DNA of 64,000 bases from Desulfocapsa sp. (GTDB lineage: Bacteria > Desulfobacterota > Desulfobulbia > Desulfobulbales > Desulfocapsaceae): positions 26,549 through 90,548 of the forward strand of contig JAESPV010000008.1 in NCBI GenBank assembly GCA_016765495.1, given 5' to 3'. The translations under genes were made by a program, and so were the position numbers. The notes beneath the pieces are model-generated. The model worked only from the letters and a program-made list of their open reading frames with translations, searched no databases and was not told the DNA's origin. Below are positions 54,228 to 63,839 of this stretch, piece after piece. The stretch's first letter is position 1; each line of letters starts with the position of its first letter.

Positions 54228-55316
54228 ATGAAAAAAGTTATTTGTGCTGTTGCTGCTTTTGCCATGGTTGCCGGTATTGCAACTGTTGCTTCTGCAGAAG
54301 TAAGTTTGAGTGGAGATGCCCGTGCTCGTCTGGTTTATACGGATGATGGTGATGACTCGTATTCCTCTTGGAATTCTCGTGTCCGTCTTAGGATTATAGG
54401 AACAACAGAGAGTGGTGCTTATATGAAGGCTCGTGTACTGCTCTTCAGTGAAGGATGGGGCGCTAATATGGGTGATGGGCCTTTTGATGTTAACGACAGT
54501 CTTGTTGAAACTGATTATGCCTTTTTAGGTTTTAAAACAAACGGTTTTGATTTGAGCGCTGGACGGCAAAGAGCTACCACAACCCTATGGTTTTTAAATG
54601 ATAAGCGTTCTGATCGTTTGAAGATTGCCTATGGTACTGGTGGTATGACTTTTGCGTATACTTATGATCAGTTTATCGAAACCAAAGAGGTAGAGGATGA
54701 TTTGTCTATGCACGGTTTGTTCTACAACCAAAAGATTAATGATTCTTTTACAGTAACAGCTCAAGCCTTTTATCAGGAAGATTCTGCTGCTACAGATATG
54801 GACGGTTTGCTTGGAACCGTAAACCTTGAAATGAATTTTGGTGCTAACACAATCGTTGTTGAGCAGTCTTGGAAAGACGGCGATGCAATGGGAACTGTTG
54901 ATGACCAGCTTGGTGGTTATGTTTCATGGAGTGCGGCCCTTGGCTCTATAACTCCAACAGTTACACTTGGTTACACACAGGATGGTTTCTTGGTTGATGG
55001 CGATTTCAGTTATATCATGATTGGTGATGGTTGGGCTACCAGTGCGGTTACTAACATCGGTGAAGGTGGGGATACTATTTTTATCGGAACAACTGCTGAT
55101 ATGGCATTGTCCGAGAAACTTAACCTTCAGGGAAACATTGTCTATATGGACGTAGATACTCTTAGTGGCCTGGATGATAAGCTTCTTGAACTTTCTGGTA
55201 TGGTTAGTTATGAAATCATCAAAGGTGCTAAACTGAGTTTTAAAGCTGGTGCGCTGGATTATGCTGATTCCGATACCGAGATTGCTGCTGTAACAAGAGT
55301 CGACGTTAAATTCTAG
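54228..55316 (+). CDS. Outer-membrane porin
   Basis: 362 residues, signal peptide about 1-23 (ends VASAEVSL). The mature N-terminus (VSLSGDARARLVYTDDG) and the end RVDVKF are typical of 16-strand general porins. The internal NDKRSDRLKIAYGTGGMTFAYTYDQ is a barrel repeat. AAGGAG lies before ATG. Its own promoter and terminator bracket it, so it is a single-gene unit likely expressed strongly. Confidence 0.88.
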   Translation: MKKVICAVAAFAMVAGIATVASAEVSLSGDARARLVYTDDGDDSYSSWNSRVRLRIIGTTESGAYMKARVLLFSEGWGANMGDGPFDVNDSLVETDYAFLGFKTNGFDLSAGRQRATTTLWFLNDKRSDRLKIAYGTGGMTFAYTYDQFIETKEVEDDLSMHGLFYNQKINDSFTVTAQAFYQEDSAATDMDGLLGTVNLEMNFGANTIVVEQSWKDGDAMGTVDDQLGGYVSWSAALGSITPTVTLGYTQDGFLVDGDFSYIMIGDGWATSAVTNIGEGGDTIFIGTTADMALSEKLNLQGNIVYMDVDTLSGLDDKLLELSGMVSYEIIKGAKLSFKAGALDYADSDTEIAAVTRVDVKF

Positions 55317-55361
55317 GACATAAAGTAACATTATCGTCTTAGACGTTACAAAAGATGTAGT

Positions 55362-55396
55362 AAAAAACGAGTCCTTTATGGGCTCGTTTTTTTTTG
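55362..55396 (+). terminator. Intrinsic terminator after the porin
   Basis: ACGAGTCC (55367-55374) pairs with GGGCTCGT (55380-55387) around TTTAT, followed by eight T. A smaller dyad (CGTCT-t-AGACG, 55335-55345) precedes it. Confidence 0.9.
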
Positions 55397-55542
55397 TCCT
55401 CTTTTACAGGAAAGCAAACAGATGACAGGCTTTGACCAAATTACCACCTTGCAGTGAATATAACTCACTCCATTGGGGGGACGATAACAAACAGGATGGC
55501 TACACTGCGAAGTTACGGATACTGAAAGAAAGAGGTTTCAAT

Positions 55543-56976
55543 TTGCATCGCCACTTGAGAAAGAGAAATCCCTCGGCAGTTTTTTTAATGGTGGCAGTGG
55601 GGGTTTTTCTCTCAACCATGGATAGTTCCATGATCAATGTGGCGCTCCCCTCAATTATGCGAAGCTTTGGCACAAGCCTGGCCAAAACCGAATGGGTGGT
55701 GTTGATTTACCTTTTGACCATTACGGTATCCCTGCTCTTTTGGGGGCAGCTTGCAGATCGGGTTGGTTTAACTCGTATATACCTATCTGGAATGCTTGTC
55801 TTCTCCATTGCTTCTGTTGCCTGCTATTTTTCTGCAACACTTTTTCAATTGATTACTTTCCGTTTCGTACAAGGTCTGGGGGCTGCCATGATGATGGCAA
55901 CCGGACCTGGGATAATCAAAGTTGTTTTTCTGCCGGGAGATTTAGGGAAAGCCCTGGGACTTGTGGGTGTTGCCACTTCAGTTGGCCTTATGCTTGGCCC
56001 GGTTATCTCAGGTATCCTTATTCAGCATTTTTCCTGGCGAGGGTTATTTCTGGTCACAGCACCCATAAGTTTCTTTGTCACGATTGCCGGGTTGTTCTTC
56101 TTGAAGCCTTTCTCAAATGTTGTTGTATCTGAACGGGAAACTTTTCCATTCGATTGGGCAGGAATGGCTTTGTGGACTGGAATGATAAGTTTATCTGTAC
56201 TGATAGCAACCCACCATTCCGGAATTGCCATAGGAATTCTTCTCATTAAAGTTTTGGCCTGTTTGACCCTCTTTCTCCTGCTGGTTAAAACAGAAAGAGG
56301 AAAACAGAATCCTCTTTTTCCTCTTTCTCTTTTTCGTAACAGCTCTTATGCCATAGCCATGTTTTGTGCAGCACTCTCTTTTGCTGTACTTTTTGTCGTT
56401 CTGATTCTCATGCCTTTTTATCTTGACTTCGTTCTGGGATTGCCACCGAAAAAAATTGGTCTGGTTATGATGGCTGTACCCATTTCGGTATTTTTTGTAT
56501 CCCCCCTATCCGGTTACTTTTATGATCGTATCGGGGCTCGTTTGCTCACCACCAGCGGGCTGTCCATTGCAGCCCTTGGACTACTGCTGCTCTGTTGTCT
56601 CTCAGCAGAAAGTTCGGCTTTTGCTGTTGCCTGGCGGCTTGCAGTTCTTGGGTGTGGTCAGGCTCTTTTCCTGTCTCCTAATAGTGCAACAGTACTTAAA
56701 AGTGTTGATCCCGGAAAATTAGCGCTAAGTTCAGGAATGTTAGCTACGGCCAGGAATCTTGGGATGTTGGCTGGAGCGGCACTTGCAGGATTAGTCTTTG
56801 GGATAGTATTCAGGCAGTATAGCGGCGGGCTCGATCTTAATCAGTATACCCCTGATCAGGCACAAAGTTTTATATATGCTTTACGGATGACCTTTTTGTT
56901 TACTGCTGTATTCTCCGTATTAGGAGCAGTTCTTTCATCATTTAGAGGAAAGGAACGTTTAGTGAATACCCAGTAA
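55543..56976 (+). CDS. MFS exporter of the DHA2 (EmrB/QacA) type
   Basis: 477 residues from TTG 55543, chosen because AGAGG (55531-55535) is 7 bases before it; the frame extends further but lacks a site. Fourteen predicted TM helices. Motifs: FLSTMDSSMINVALPSI in TM1, WVVLIYLLTITVSLLFWGQLADRVG (motif A), and motif C-like LGPVISGILI. A drug or metabolite/proton antiporter. No TetR regulator or HlyD partner adjacent. Confidence 0.88.
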   Translation: MHRHLRKRNPSAVFLMVAVGVFLSTMDSSMINVALPSIMRSFGTSLAKTEWVVLIYLLTITVSLLFWGQLADRVGLTRIYLSGMLVFSIASVACYFSATLFQLITFRFVQGLGAAMMMATGPGIIKVVFLPGDLGKALGLVGVATSVGLMLGPVISGILIQHFSWRGLFLVTAPISFFVTIAGLFFLKPFSNVVVSERETFPFDWAGMALWTGMISLSVLIATHHSGIAIGILLIKVLACLTLFLLLVKTERGKQNPLFPLSLFRNSSYAIAMFCAALSFAVLFVVLILMPFYLDFVLGLPPKKIGLVMMAVPISVFFVSPLSGYFYDRIGARLLTTSGLSIAALGLLLLCCLSAESSAFAVAWRLAVLGCGQALFLSPNSATVLKSVDPGKLALSSGMLATARNLGMLAGAALAGLVFGIVFRQYSGGLDLNQYTPDQAQSFIYALRMTFLFTAVFSVLGAVLSSFRGKERLVNTQ

Positions 56977-57008
56977 TTATGCGTTGTTTTTGGGGAAAAA
57001 TTGACGTA

Positions 57009-57054
57009 AAAAGGGGACAGTCTTATCTAGTGAAAAATAAATAATGCCCCTTTT
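57009..57054. repeat. Inverted AAAAGGGG/CCCCTTTT element
   Basis: AAAAGGGG (57009-57016) and CCCCTTTT (57047-57054) with a 30-base loop, plus a T-rich tail. It may serve as a bidirectional terminator between the MFS and toxin genes. The AAAAAGGGGACAG start resembles ends of REP-like/IS200-linked repeats seen in other genomes (recall only). Confidence 0.45.
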
Positions 57055-57058
57055 CTTT

Positions 57059-57332
57059 TTACTTTTTAAATAAGTCCGAATGGCTACCTGTCCGCTCAAA
57101 AAATAATCTGTTGATCCAGATATTTATAGATAATTAGCCAGTCTGGCTCGATATGGCAATCTCTTCGGCCCTGGTAGTTCCCTGGCAGTTTATGGTCACG
57201 ACAGCTTTGTGGAAGCTGCTTCTCTCGGACAAGCAAAGCAATTATTGTTTTTATTTTTTCTTTATCTTTCCCTCTCTTTAACATTCGTTTGAGGTCACGT
57301 GCAAACTGTTTGGTATATGTCGGATGAAGCAT
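57059..57332 (-). pseudogene. Frameshifted YafQ-family toxin
   Basis: The uninterrupted frame covers 57096-57332 (78 residues) and ends at a TGA after QIIF. The stop arises in a run of six T at 57098-57103. Removing one T restores the frame and adds ERTGSHSDLFKK, giving 90 residues, close to E. coli YafQ (92). The N-terminal part keeps catalytic-type His residues in CRDHKLPG and CHIEPDWLIIYK, but the C-terminal His in RTGSHSDLF is lost. Either a real inactivating mutation, a sequencing error, or programmed slippage. The toxin would cleave mRNA on the ribosome. It is adjacent to its antitoxin. Confidence 0.88.
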
Positions 57333-57596
57333 CTAAATACTCAGTTTATCAAACATATCACCAAGGCTCTCGCAGTGGGTTAAATTCTTTCCGGTATCGG
57401 TTTCCTTGAATGTTTTCTCTGTGGTTTTGTTGGGCATAACAACGTTGAAGGGGAGCCCTTTTCGGAGCTGTACCTGATTGTAGAAAAGAGTAATTGCTTC
57501 CGTGGTAGAAAGACCCAGTTGGTGAAAAAGTGTTTCTACCTCTTCTTTTAATTTAGGCTCTATGCGAGCCCTTACTGTTGCAGATTTTGTTGCCAT
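57333..57596 (-). CDS. DinJ/RelB-family antitoxin
   Basis: 87 residues with the DinJ ribbon-helix-helix N-terminus (ATKSATVRARIEPKLKEEVETLFHQLGLSTTEAITLFYNQV). AAGGAGGT lies 6 bases before the ATG. Its stop directly abuts the toxin start. An intact antitoxin facing a broken toxin would still repress its promoter. A TTGACA lies upstream on the minus strand (57639-57644), with a weak -10. Confidence 0.92.
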   Translation of the reverse strand: MATKSATVRARIEPKLKEEVETLFHQLGLSTTEAITLFYNQVQLRKGLPFNVVMPNKTTEKTFKETDTGKNLTHCESLGDMFDKLSI

Positions 57597-57619
57597 AATG
57601 GTACCTCCTTATCGTAGGA

Positions 57620-57635
57620 TGGCTCATGTGGGCCA
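57620..57635. promoter_or_regulatory. Candidate RHH operator of the toxin-antitoxin pair
   Basis: An imperfect dyad, TGGC..GCCA, with 12 of 16 positions symmetric, between the TTGACA and the antitoxin ribosome site. Confidence 0.45.
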
Positions 57636-57704
57636 CCGTGTCAATTGTAACTAAAGATAAAAAGGGATATTTATTATGAGGCACGTTTAATGAAAACCCA
57701 ATAA

Positions 57705-59537
57705 CTATTCCTTGTTTTTTGGTAGGATTATTTCTGCCACCATGCTACCTGTTTCACCATGTTTAAGAACGAACTTCCCCTGATGTTCTTCAACGATTTT
57801 CTCAACCAGAGTAAGTCCCATGCCTGTACCATAGGTTTTTGTGGTGAAAAAAGGATCAGCTGCATGTTTAAGGGTCGCAGCTCCCATGCCACTTCCAGAA
57901 TCTTTAATACTAATATGAATGTTGGATTCTTTCTCCATGCAGGATATGGTTAAAATACCTCCAGATTTCATGGCCTCGATAGCATTTCTGATAAGATGGA
58001 GCAGCATCTGTCGTATCAGTTTAGGGTCTATAAAAAGTTCAGGATCAGGAGAGGGGAGGTGCTCCCGATATTGAATGGACTGTTTTTTCATTGTACCATA
58101 GAAGAGCATAATACTTTTACGAATCAGCGGGTAAAGTGGTTGAGTAAATTTTTCTGGTTTCTCTTCTCCTACAAAGTTAAACAAATCGTCAAGTGTGGAT
58201 TCAATTCTGGACGATTCCAGTATCATCATGTCCAGGAACTTTCGAATTTTTTCATCAGCACATCTTTTTTCAAGCAACCGTGCAATGCCGCCAATTGAAG
58301 TAATGGGATTACGGATAGCGTGTACAAGTTGTGCAGCCATATGTCCCAGTGCCGAATACCGTTCGGCATCAATGAGAAGATCTTTATTTTTTTCAAGCTC
58401 TGTTGTAACAGCTTCAAGCTCAGTAATCTTATTTTGCATATTTTCGTACAGATTACTGTGTTCAATGGCAAGGCTTGCCTGACTCGCAAATATTTCCAAT
58501 GAGTTGATATCATCTTCGGAAATAGGATGCGCTGTAACAAAGTTGTCGGCAATGATTACGCCAAGTGATTTTGTGGGTGAGAAAAGCGGAGTTATAATAA
58601 AGGTATTTTCCTGGAGACTGTTTAGGAGAACCTCTGATATCCTATGCCCATCATACTGTCCATTTTGAACATGAATACTCAAACGTTTGGTACATGCCTG
58701 GATCAGAATGTGATCCTTCTCGGATGCAGGGACTTTTAGAACCTGAATAATATCATTAAGCTCTAAATCATCTTTCATGCTTTTGACTTTATTCAGGATG
58801 TCAGTAAGATGCAGATTGTGTTCCTTAATGGCGTTCCATACCCGGTTCGCATCTGCTTTGCATGGCGGGCCTATGGCCATTTTACCCTGTAATTCAGTAT
58901 TGTCCTTATTGAAGAGGAGGAGGAAAGCCCTGTTAAATTTCAGCCCCTCTTCAGCGGTGATGCCAGTAAGGATGGATTGGAGTACAGTGTCAAGCTCAAT
59001 GCTGTTTAAGTAGGCACTGTTCATTTTGAGGTTGAGCTGATGAAGGAATTGGGTGCGGAAGTAGGAACGTTCAAGTTGTTCTTGATAGTTACGATTGTCA
59101 ATTATCAGCCTTCGTTTTTGCAGGGTTCTGCGAACGGAAAGGCTGAAGTCATCTAAAGAGACAGGCTTGGTAAGGAAGTCATCAGCACCATGTCGCATAC
59201 AGTTTAAAGCCACTGCCAGATCTGTTGTACCGGTGAGCATGATGACACAAAGATCTGGATAGCGGGGAGCAATGTCTTTTAAGAGCTCAGTGCCATCATG
59301 GTCTGGAAGACTTATATCAAGTAGAACAAGAGCGACTTTTTTCTGCTCTAGAAGTCGATAGAGTTCGGCGCCGTTTGAGGCGGTAAAAACAGTGAACCCA
59401 TCTCCCTCAAGAAGACTCTCAAAAATGAGAAGAATTTCTTTTGAATCATCTACAATTACAATGCACTCATCCGGGTCGAGGAAGGTACTCGATGGAACTA
59501 TTTCATTGTCACTAGATGTTGTCAGTGGAGCAACCAT
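57705..59537 (-). CDS. Receiver-GAF-histidine kinase hybrid
   Basis: 610 residues, no TM segment. N-terminal receiver (about 25-140: acidic pair in IVDDS, acceptor in LVLLDISLPDHDG, Lys in FLTKPV), GAF domain about 185-370, coiled linker, then HisKA with His in QLVHAIRNPIT and HATPase (LIRNAIEAMKSGG, DSGSGMG, TKTYGTGMGLTL). The residue after the His is Ala where most have Glu; such variants exist. A soluble sensor kinase that itself receives phosphate. A long 245-bp gap separates it from the divergent helicase gene. Confidence 0.92.
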   Translation of the reverse strand: MVAPLTTSSDNEIVPSSTFLDPDECIVIVDDSKEILLIFESLLEGDGFTVFTASNGAELYRLLEQKKVALVLLDISLPDHDGTELLKDIAPRYPDLCVIMLTGTTDLAVALNCMRHGADDFLTKPVSLDDFSLSVRRTLQKRRLIIDNRNYQEQLERSYFRTQFLHQLNLKMNSAYLNSIELDTVLQSILTGITAEEGLKFNRAFLLLFNKDNTELQGKMAIGPPCKADANRVWNAIKEHNLHLTDILNKVKSMKDDLELNDIIQVLKVPASEKDHILIQACTKRLSIHVQNGQYDGHRISEVLLNSLQENTFIITPLFSPTKSLGVIIADNFVTAHPISEDDINSLEIFASQASLAIEHSNLYENMQNKITELEAVTTELEKNKDLLIDAERYSALGHMAAQLVHAIRNPITSIGGIARLLEKRCADEKIRKFLDMMILESSRIESTLDDLFNFVGEEKPEKFTQPLYPLIRKSIMLFYGTMKKQSIQYREHLPSPDPELFIDPKLIRQMLLHLIRNAIEAMKSGGILTISCMEKESNIHISIKDSGSGMGAATLKHAADPFFTTKTYGTGMGLTLVEKIVEEHQGKFVLKHGETGSMVAEIILPKNKE

Positions 59538-59782
59538 GGGACGCCGTATTAGTTAAACTGAGGTTTAGTGTTGACAAAACTGTTGAATAACACCACAAAG
59601 AAGATTGTACAGGGCTGGTTTAAAAATGAAAGATAAAATTGTATTAATTCCTATTAATGGATGATTGTTCTGATAAAAGAGGTGTAAGAGCTATTTTTTT
59701 GCTGTTTTGTAGCTGTGTGAACCATTTGGTCAGAGTTCGCCTCATGTAAGGAATGTAACAGGGACGTTTTGGAGGAACCGGG

Positions 59783-61732
59783 GTGAAAGAGATTTTTGCG
59801 GAAGGGGGGAAACTCGCTGACAGGTTAAAAGGTTTTGAACCTCGGGCCGGGCAGTTGCAGATGGCGGAGGCTGTTGCTGATATACTGCAGACAGGTGATG
59901 ACCGGCCAGATGAACCGGCCTCAGTTCTTCTTGTTGAGGCGGAAACCGGAATTGGAAAAACTCTTGCTTATCTTGTCCCTGCACTTCTTTCAGGACAACG
60001 GATTGTGATATCAACAGCCACCATTAATCTCCAGGATCAAATTCTTAAAAAGGAAGTGCCACTTCTTGAAGATGTATTGGAAATGGATATCCCTGCACTC
60101 TGCGTGAAAGGGAGGCAAAATTATCTTTGCCATTATCGCTGGTTTCAGCATCGTTCCACTTCACAGACTTCACTTGTGGAGAATAAAGATGAGACACGAA
60201 TTGAGGAATGGCTGATACACACTGAAAGTGGTGATCGGGCAGAGCTTTCCTGGTTGCCTGATCGTTCCCCGCTCTGGCCTAAAATATCGGCTCAGTCAAA
60301 TCAGTGTTTAGGAGGAGACTGTCCTGAATTTGCAATCTGTTTTGTCAATCGTCTGCGAAAACAGGCTGGCTCTGCGAGACTTCTTATTGTAAATCATCAT
60401 CTGTTTTTCTCGGACCTTGCACTGCGCCAGGCTGGCTATGGAGAAATTCTCCCACGGTATCAGTCGGTTGTTTTTGATGAGGCGCACCATCTGGAAAATG
60501 TGGCCACAAATTTTTTTGGAAAACATTTCAGTCATTATCAACTTCTTGATCTTATTGGAGATCTTGAACGACAGGCTGAGGCCAATCTGTCATCTTCCGA
60601 GTTTGATAACCTTCTTGGGTATGCCCGAGGTTTAAAACAGCGACTTGATATGTTTGTGGCTCTTTTCCCAGCCAAGAGAGGTCGTTATCCTCTTCAACCA
60701 CTTCTTGAGACAGTGAGTGGTTGGAGAGAAACTGTTGACAATCTGCTTAAAGGCCTGGAAGAACTTGGTGCAAGGTGTTTACAATTAAGTTCGCATGGAG
60801 AATTATGGAATCTGTTTGCTGATCGTGCGGATATGCTTCGGAAGGATCTATTCCATATTGCAGGACCTATGGAAGCTGGAACCGGATATTTTATTCACTG
60901 GTATGAGAGGCGTGAAAGAACTGTCAGTTTGTCTGCAACTCCAGTGCGGGTCGCAGAAGAACTGGAGAATTTCCTCTATAAATCTGTGCAGTCATGTATT
61001 ATGACTTCAGCAACACTCACAACTGGTGGAGATTTCAAGTATATGCGGGAACGACTGGGGATAGATGATACAAGTAAAACTCTGTGCCTGCATTCGCCCT
61101 TTGACTATAAAGAGAGAACTCTGTTATATGTACCGGAGCAGGGTTTTCCTGAGGCTTCCGCTGCAGGGTATAACGATGCCCTTTGTGATCGTATTTACAA
61201 ATTGTTAACCATCAGCAGGGGCAGGGCACTTGTTCTTTTTACCAGTTTCAGGGCTATGGATCTGGTGGCTGAGTTTCTGGCAAACAGGCTGCCGTATCCG
61301 GTGTTGGTACAGGGAACGGCTTCCAGGCATGCGCTCCTTGATCAGTTCAGGGAGACAAATGATTCAGTATTGCTTGCTGTGGCCAGTTTTTGGGAAGGAG
61401 TAGATGTGTCAGGAGATTCTTTAAGCTGTGTGCTGATTGACAAACTTCCATTTGAAGTACCGAGTGATCCCGTGATTCAGGCAAGGATGAAGGCCATCGA
61501 GGAAGGTGGAGGGAAACCTTTCTTTCAGTTTCAGATACCAAGGGCCATTCTCACTCTCAGGCAGGGGGTTGGGCGTCTTATGCGGGCAGGCACCGACCGG
61601 GGAGTAATTGGTATTATGGATATCAGGTTGTATTCAAAAGCTTATGGCCGTATTTTCCGGGAAAGCCTGCCCCCTTCTCCTGTGGTGAGAGGGCTTGAGG
61701 ATGTTGAAAAGTTTTTTCGTGCCCGTTCCTAA
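59783..61732 (+). CDS. DinG/XPD-type ATP-dependent helicase
   Basis: 649 residues from GTG 59783; GGAGG at 59771 lies 7 bases upstream. SF2 helicase motifs: Walker A in EAETGIGKTLAYL (about 52-64), DEAH in VVFDEAHHLE, and motif VI in QGVGRLMRAGTDRG. An Fe-S cluster is likely, with Cys in ALCVKGRQNYLCHY, QCLGGDCPEFAICF. It unwinds 5'-3' and may resolve R-loops or forks, as DinG does. Its C-terminus overlaps the earliest possible start of the next gene; the chosen start is 22 bp after the stop. Confidence 0.92.
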   Translation: MKEIFAEGGKLADRLKGFEPRAGQLQMAEAVADILQTGDDRPDEPASVLLVEAETGIGKTLAYLVPALLSGQRIVISTATINLQDQILKKEVPLLEDVLEMDIPALCVKGRQNYLCHYRWFQHRSTSQTSLVENKDETRIEEWLIHTESGDRAELSWLPDRSPLWPKISAQSNQCLGGDCPEFAICFVNRLRKQAGSARLLIVNHHLFFSDLALRQAGYGEILPRYQSVVFDEAHHLENVATNFFGKHFSHYQLLDLIGDLERQAEANLSSSEFDNLLGYARGLKQRLDMFVALFPAKRGRYPLQPLLETVSGWRETVDNLLKGLEELGARCLQLSSHGELWNLFADRADMLRKDLFHIAGPMEAGTGYFIHWYERRERTVSLSATPVRVAEELENFLYKSVQSCIMTSATLTTGGDFKYMRERLGIDDTSKTLCLHSPFDYKERTLLYVPEQGFPEASAAGYNDALCDRIYKLLTISRGRALVLFTSFRAMDLVAEFLANRLPYPVLVQGTASRHALLDQFRETNDSVLLAVASFWEGVDVSGDSLSCVLIDKLPFEVPSDPVIQARMKAIEEGGGKPFFQFQIPRAILTLRQGVGRLMRAGTDRGVIGIMDIRLYSKAYGRIFRESLPPSPVVRGLEDVEKFFRARS

Positions 61733-61754
61733 AAAAATACAAAGGATTGAAAAA

Positions 61755-62789
61755 ATGGCAGATGTAGTTATGGCCACACCCAAAGAACAGTTGATGGCAG
61801 CCATCGCACCGGAAGTTGCAAAGATAGAGCAGATCATGCGTGAGGATTTGCAGGAAGCCACTGCTGGTGCAGATCCGCTTTTAACTGAAGTGCTCAACTA
61901 TGGGATCTTTAACGGTGGGAAACGCCTTCGTCCTTTGTTGCTTGTCCTGGCAGCACGTCTCTGTGGCCTCAGTTCAAAAAACAAAATAAAGAAAAACAAA
62001 ATATATAAACTAGCCATTGCTTTTGAGTATCTCCATGGCGCCACTCTTTTTCATGACGATGTTATTGATCGTGGAGATATGCGCCGTGGAAAACCCTCAG
62101 TCAATAAGGAATTTGGCGTAATTGCAGCGATTCTTGGTGGCGATTTTCTTCATTCCCGTTCCATGTCTCTTGTTGGGGAGCACGGCGGGATTGATGCACT
62201 TAAAATATTTTGTCAGGCTACAAATGCAATGGTAGACGGCGAATTTCTCCAGCTTCGCAATGCCCAAAATTATACCTTATCTGAAGAGGATTATTTTGCT
62301 GCAATAAAGGGGAAAACTGCACTACTTATTGCTGCTACCTGTGAGATAGGAGCACTTGCTATGGGAGCAATAAATAGCAGACAGCAAGCCTTGGCAGAAT
62401 ATGGATTGAGTCTTGGCACAGCGTTTCAGATTATAGATGATTTACTTGATTACCAAGGAGATGCCACTCAAACAGGTAAAGTGGTCGGAAATGATTTCCA
62501 GGAAGGAAAGATGACCCTTCCTCTTATTCTTGCCCTCAGCACTGCAAATGGTGAAGACAGGGAAAGGCTTCTTTTTCTTCTTGGAAATGAAAGTGGTCGT
62601 AAGGAAGGTTTTTTTGAAGCGTATGTGTTAATTGAAAAATATGATGGTTTTGTTTTGAGTCGAAGAAGAGCTGAATCCATTGTTGCAGAAGCTGTTGCAG
62701 GATTGAGGATATTTTCAGGTGAGGAGTGTCTGCCGGTTCTTTCAGTTTTAAACGCTTTGGCACAGTATGTATTGGCAAGAAAAAAATAG
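61755..62789 (+). CDS. Polyprenyl diphosphate synthase
   Basis: 344 residues from ATG 61755 (AAAGGA upstream; the extended frame to 61695 lies in dinG-like coding). First Asp-rich motif HDDVIDRGDMRRG, substrate Lys/Arg in FNGGKRLRPLLL, second motif IDDLLDYQGD. Makes long-chain trans-polyprenyl diphosphate for the quinone (menaquinone) side chain. Downstream is a deacetylase gene after 10 bp. Confidence 0.93.
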   Translation: MADVVMATPKEQLMAAIAPEVAKIEQIMREDLQEATAGADPLLTEVLNYGIFNGGKRLRPLLLVLAARLCGLSSKNKIKKNKIYKLAIAFEYLHGATLFHDDVIDRGDMRRGKPSVNKEFGVIAAILGGDFLHSRSMSLVGEHGGIDALKIFCQATNAMVDGEFLQLRNAQNYTLSEEDYFAAIKGKTALLIAATCEIGALAMGAINSRQQALAEYGLSLGTAFQIIDDLLDYQGDATQTGKVVGNDFQEGKMTLPLILALSTANGEDRERLLFLLGNESGRKEGFFEAYVLIEKYDGFVLSRRRAESIVAEAVAGLRIFSGEECLPVLSVLNALAQYVLARKK

Positions 62790-62799
62790 TTAAGAAATC

Positions 62800-63750
62800 A
62801 TGATCAGGAAAAACAATAAGAAAAAGGTAGTAGTTGCACGCCGTAAAAAGAAAAACAAAAAATCGTCTCCGATTGCTGTAAAGATATTTTCTTTTCTTAT
62901 TCTTGTGGGACTTCTACTCTTTTCAATGGGAGCAGCAGGGTATGTAATCTTTTTTAGAACTGCCATTGCCCATGGTACACCTGTGGAAAAACATTTGCCC
63001 GATATAGCCTTTGAAGAACCTTATACAAGTGTTCCTGAATTACCTCCTGATATTGAACCTGTTTTTGATTCGAGTCTACCGCTTGTTGCAATTATCATTG
63101 ATGATATGGGGTACCACAAAGAGATAGGCAATCAATTACTTGCTCTTCCCATGAATGTGACCTTTTCATTTCTGGCCGCAGCACCACATACGACAGAACT
63201 TGAGGAAAAGGCTTTTCAGGCAGGGCGGGCGATACTTTTACATCTGCCCATGGAGCCGAAGAGTAAAGAATGGGATCCAGGCCCTTACGCACTGCTGCTT
63301 GGACAGAGTAAGGAAGAACAAAAGCGTTTGTTTTATCAGAACATTCGGGCTGTTCCTCACGCTGTTGGCGTAAACAACCATATGGGTTCATTATATACCG
63401 AAGATCGAGCTGCAATGGATGATTTGATGGAGCTTGTACGTGAGCAAGGGTTGTTTTTTGTGGATAGTTTCACTACTGCAAAGAGCCAGGGGCTTGCCGC
63501 TGCCACTGCTGCGGGTGTACCAACAGCAAGACGTCATATCTTTCTTGATAATGTACATTCTCAGGATAAAATTTGTGAGCAACTGCAAAAGTTGGTGAAA
63601 AGTGCAGAAAAGAATGGTTGGGCCATAGGGATTGGACATCCCAATGAAGCAACCCTTGCGGCTTTGACAAATTGCCGGGGGAAATCATTGAAGCGTGTAC
63701 GGCTGGTTAGTGTCCAGGAGCTGTTGGTAAAGCTGATCAAGCAACGTTGA
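62800..63750 (+). CDS. Divergent polysaccharide deacetylase family protein
   Basis: 316 residues: a very basic N-terminus, TM helix about 28-50, linker, then a PF04748-type domain (about 95-315). Motifs: VAIIIDDMGYHKEIGNQLL, ILLHLPMEPKS, GVNNHMGSLYTED and FFVDSFTTAKS. It is anchored in the inner membrane with the enzyme in the periplasm; proteins of this family are often linked to the cell envelope and division. It is 10 bp after the prenyl synthase gene and probably co-transcribed. Confidence 0.9.
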   Translation: MIRKNNKKKVVVARRKKKNKKSSPIAVKIFSFLILVGLLLFSMGAAGYVIFFRTAIAHGTPVEKHLPDIAFEEPYTSVPELPPDIEPVFDSSLPLVAIIIDDMGYHKEIGNQLLALPMNVTFSFLAAAPHTTELEEKAFQAGRAILLHLPMEPKSKEWDPGPYALLLGQSKEEQKRLFYQNIRAVPHAVGVNNHMGSLYTEDRAAMDDLMELVREQGLFFVDSFTTAKSQGLAAATAAGVPTARRHIFLDNVHSQDKICEQLQKLVKSAEKNGWAIGIGHPNEATLAALTNCRGKSLKRVRLVSVQELLVKLIKQR

Positions 63751-63769
63751 TAATTCCTGATCATGCCAG

Positions 63770-63806
63770 CAGCAAAGGAGCAGGCTCTAATCCCGCTCCT
63801 TTGCTG
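63770..63806. terminator. 12-bp perfect stem between convergent genes
   Basis: CAGCAAAGGAGC (63770-63781) and GCTCCTTTGCTG (63795-63806) around a 13-base loop. No long T-run on either strand, so it may act as a rho-dependent or bidirectional stop. Confidence 0.6.
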
Positions 63807-63839
63807 AGTCAATCGTGTAGTTGAACCTTGTACTTGATG

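Noticed and set aside
57009..57054. Remnant insertion sequence near the toxin gene
   Set aside because: No transposase reading frame or target-site duplication; the inverted AAAAGGGG pair is also a good terminator.
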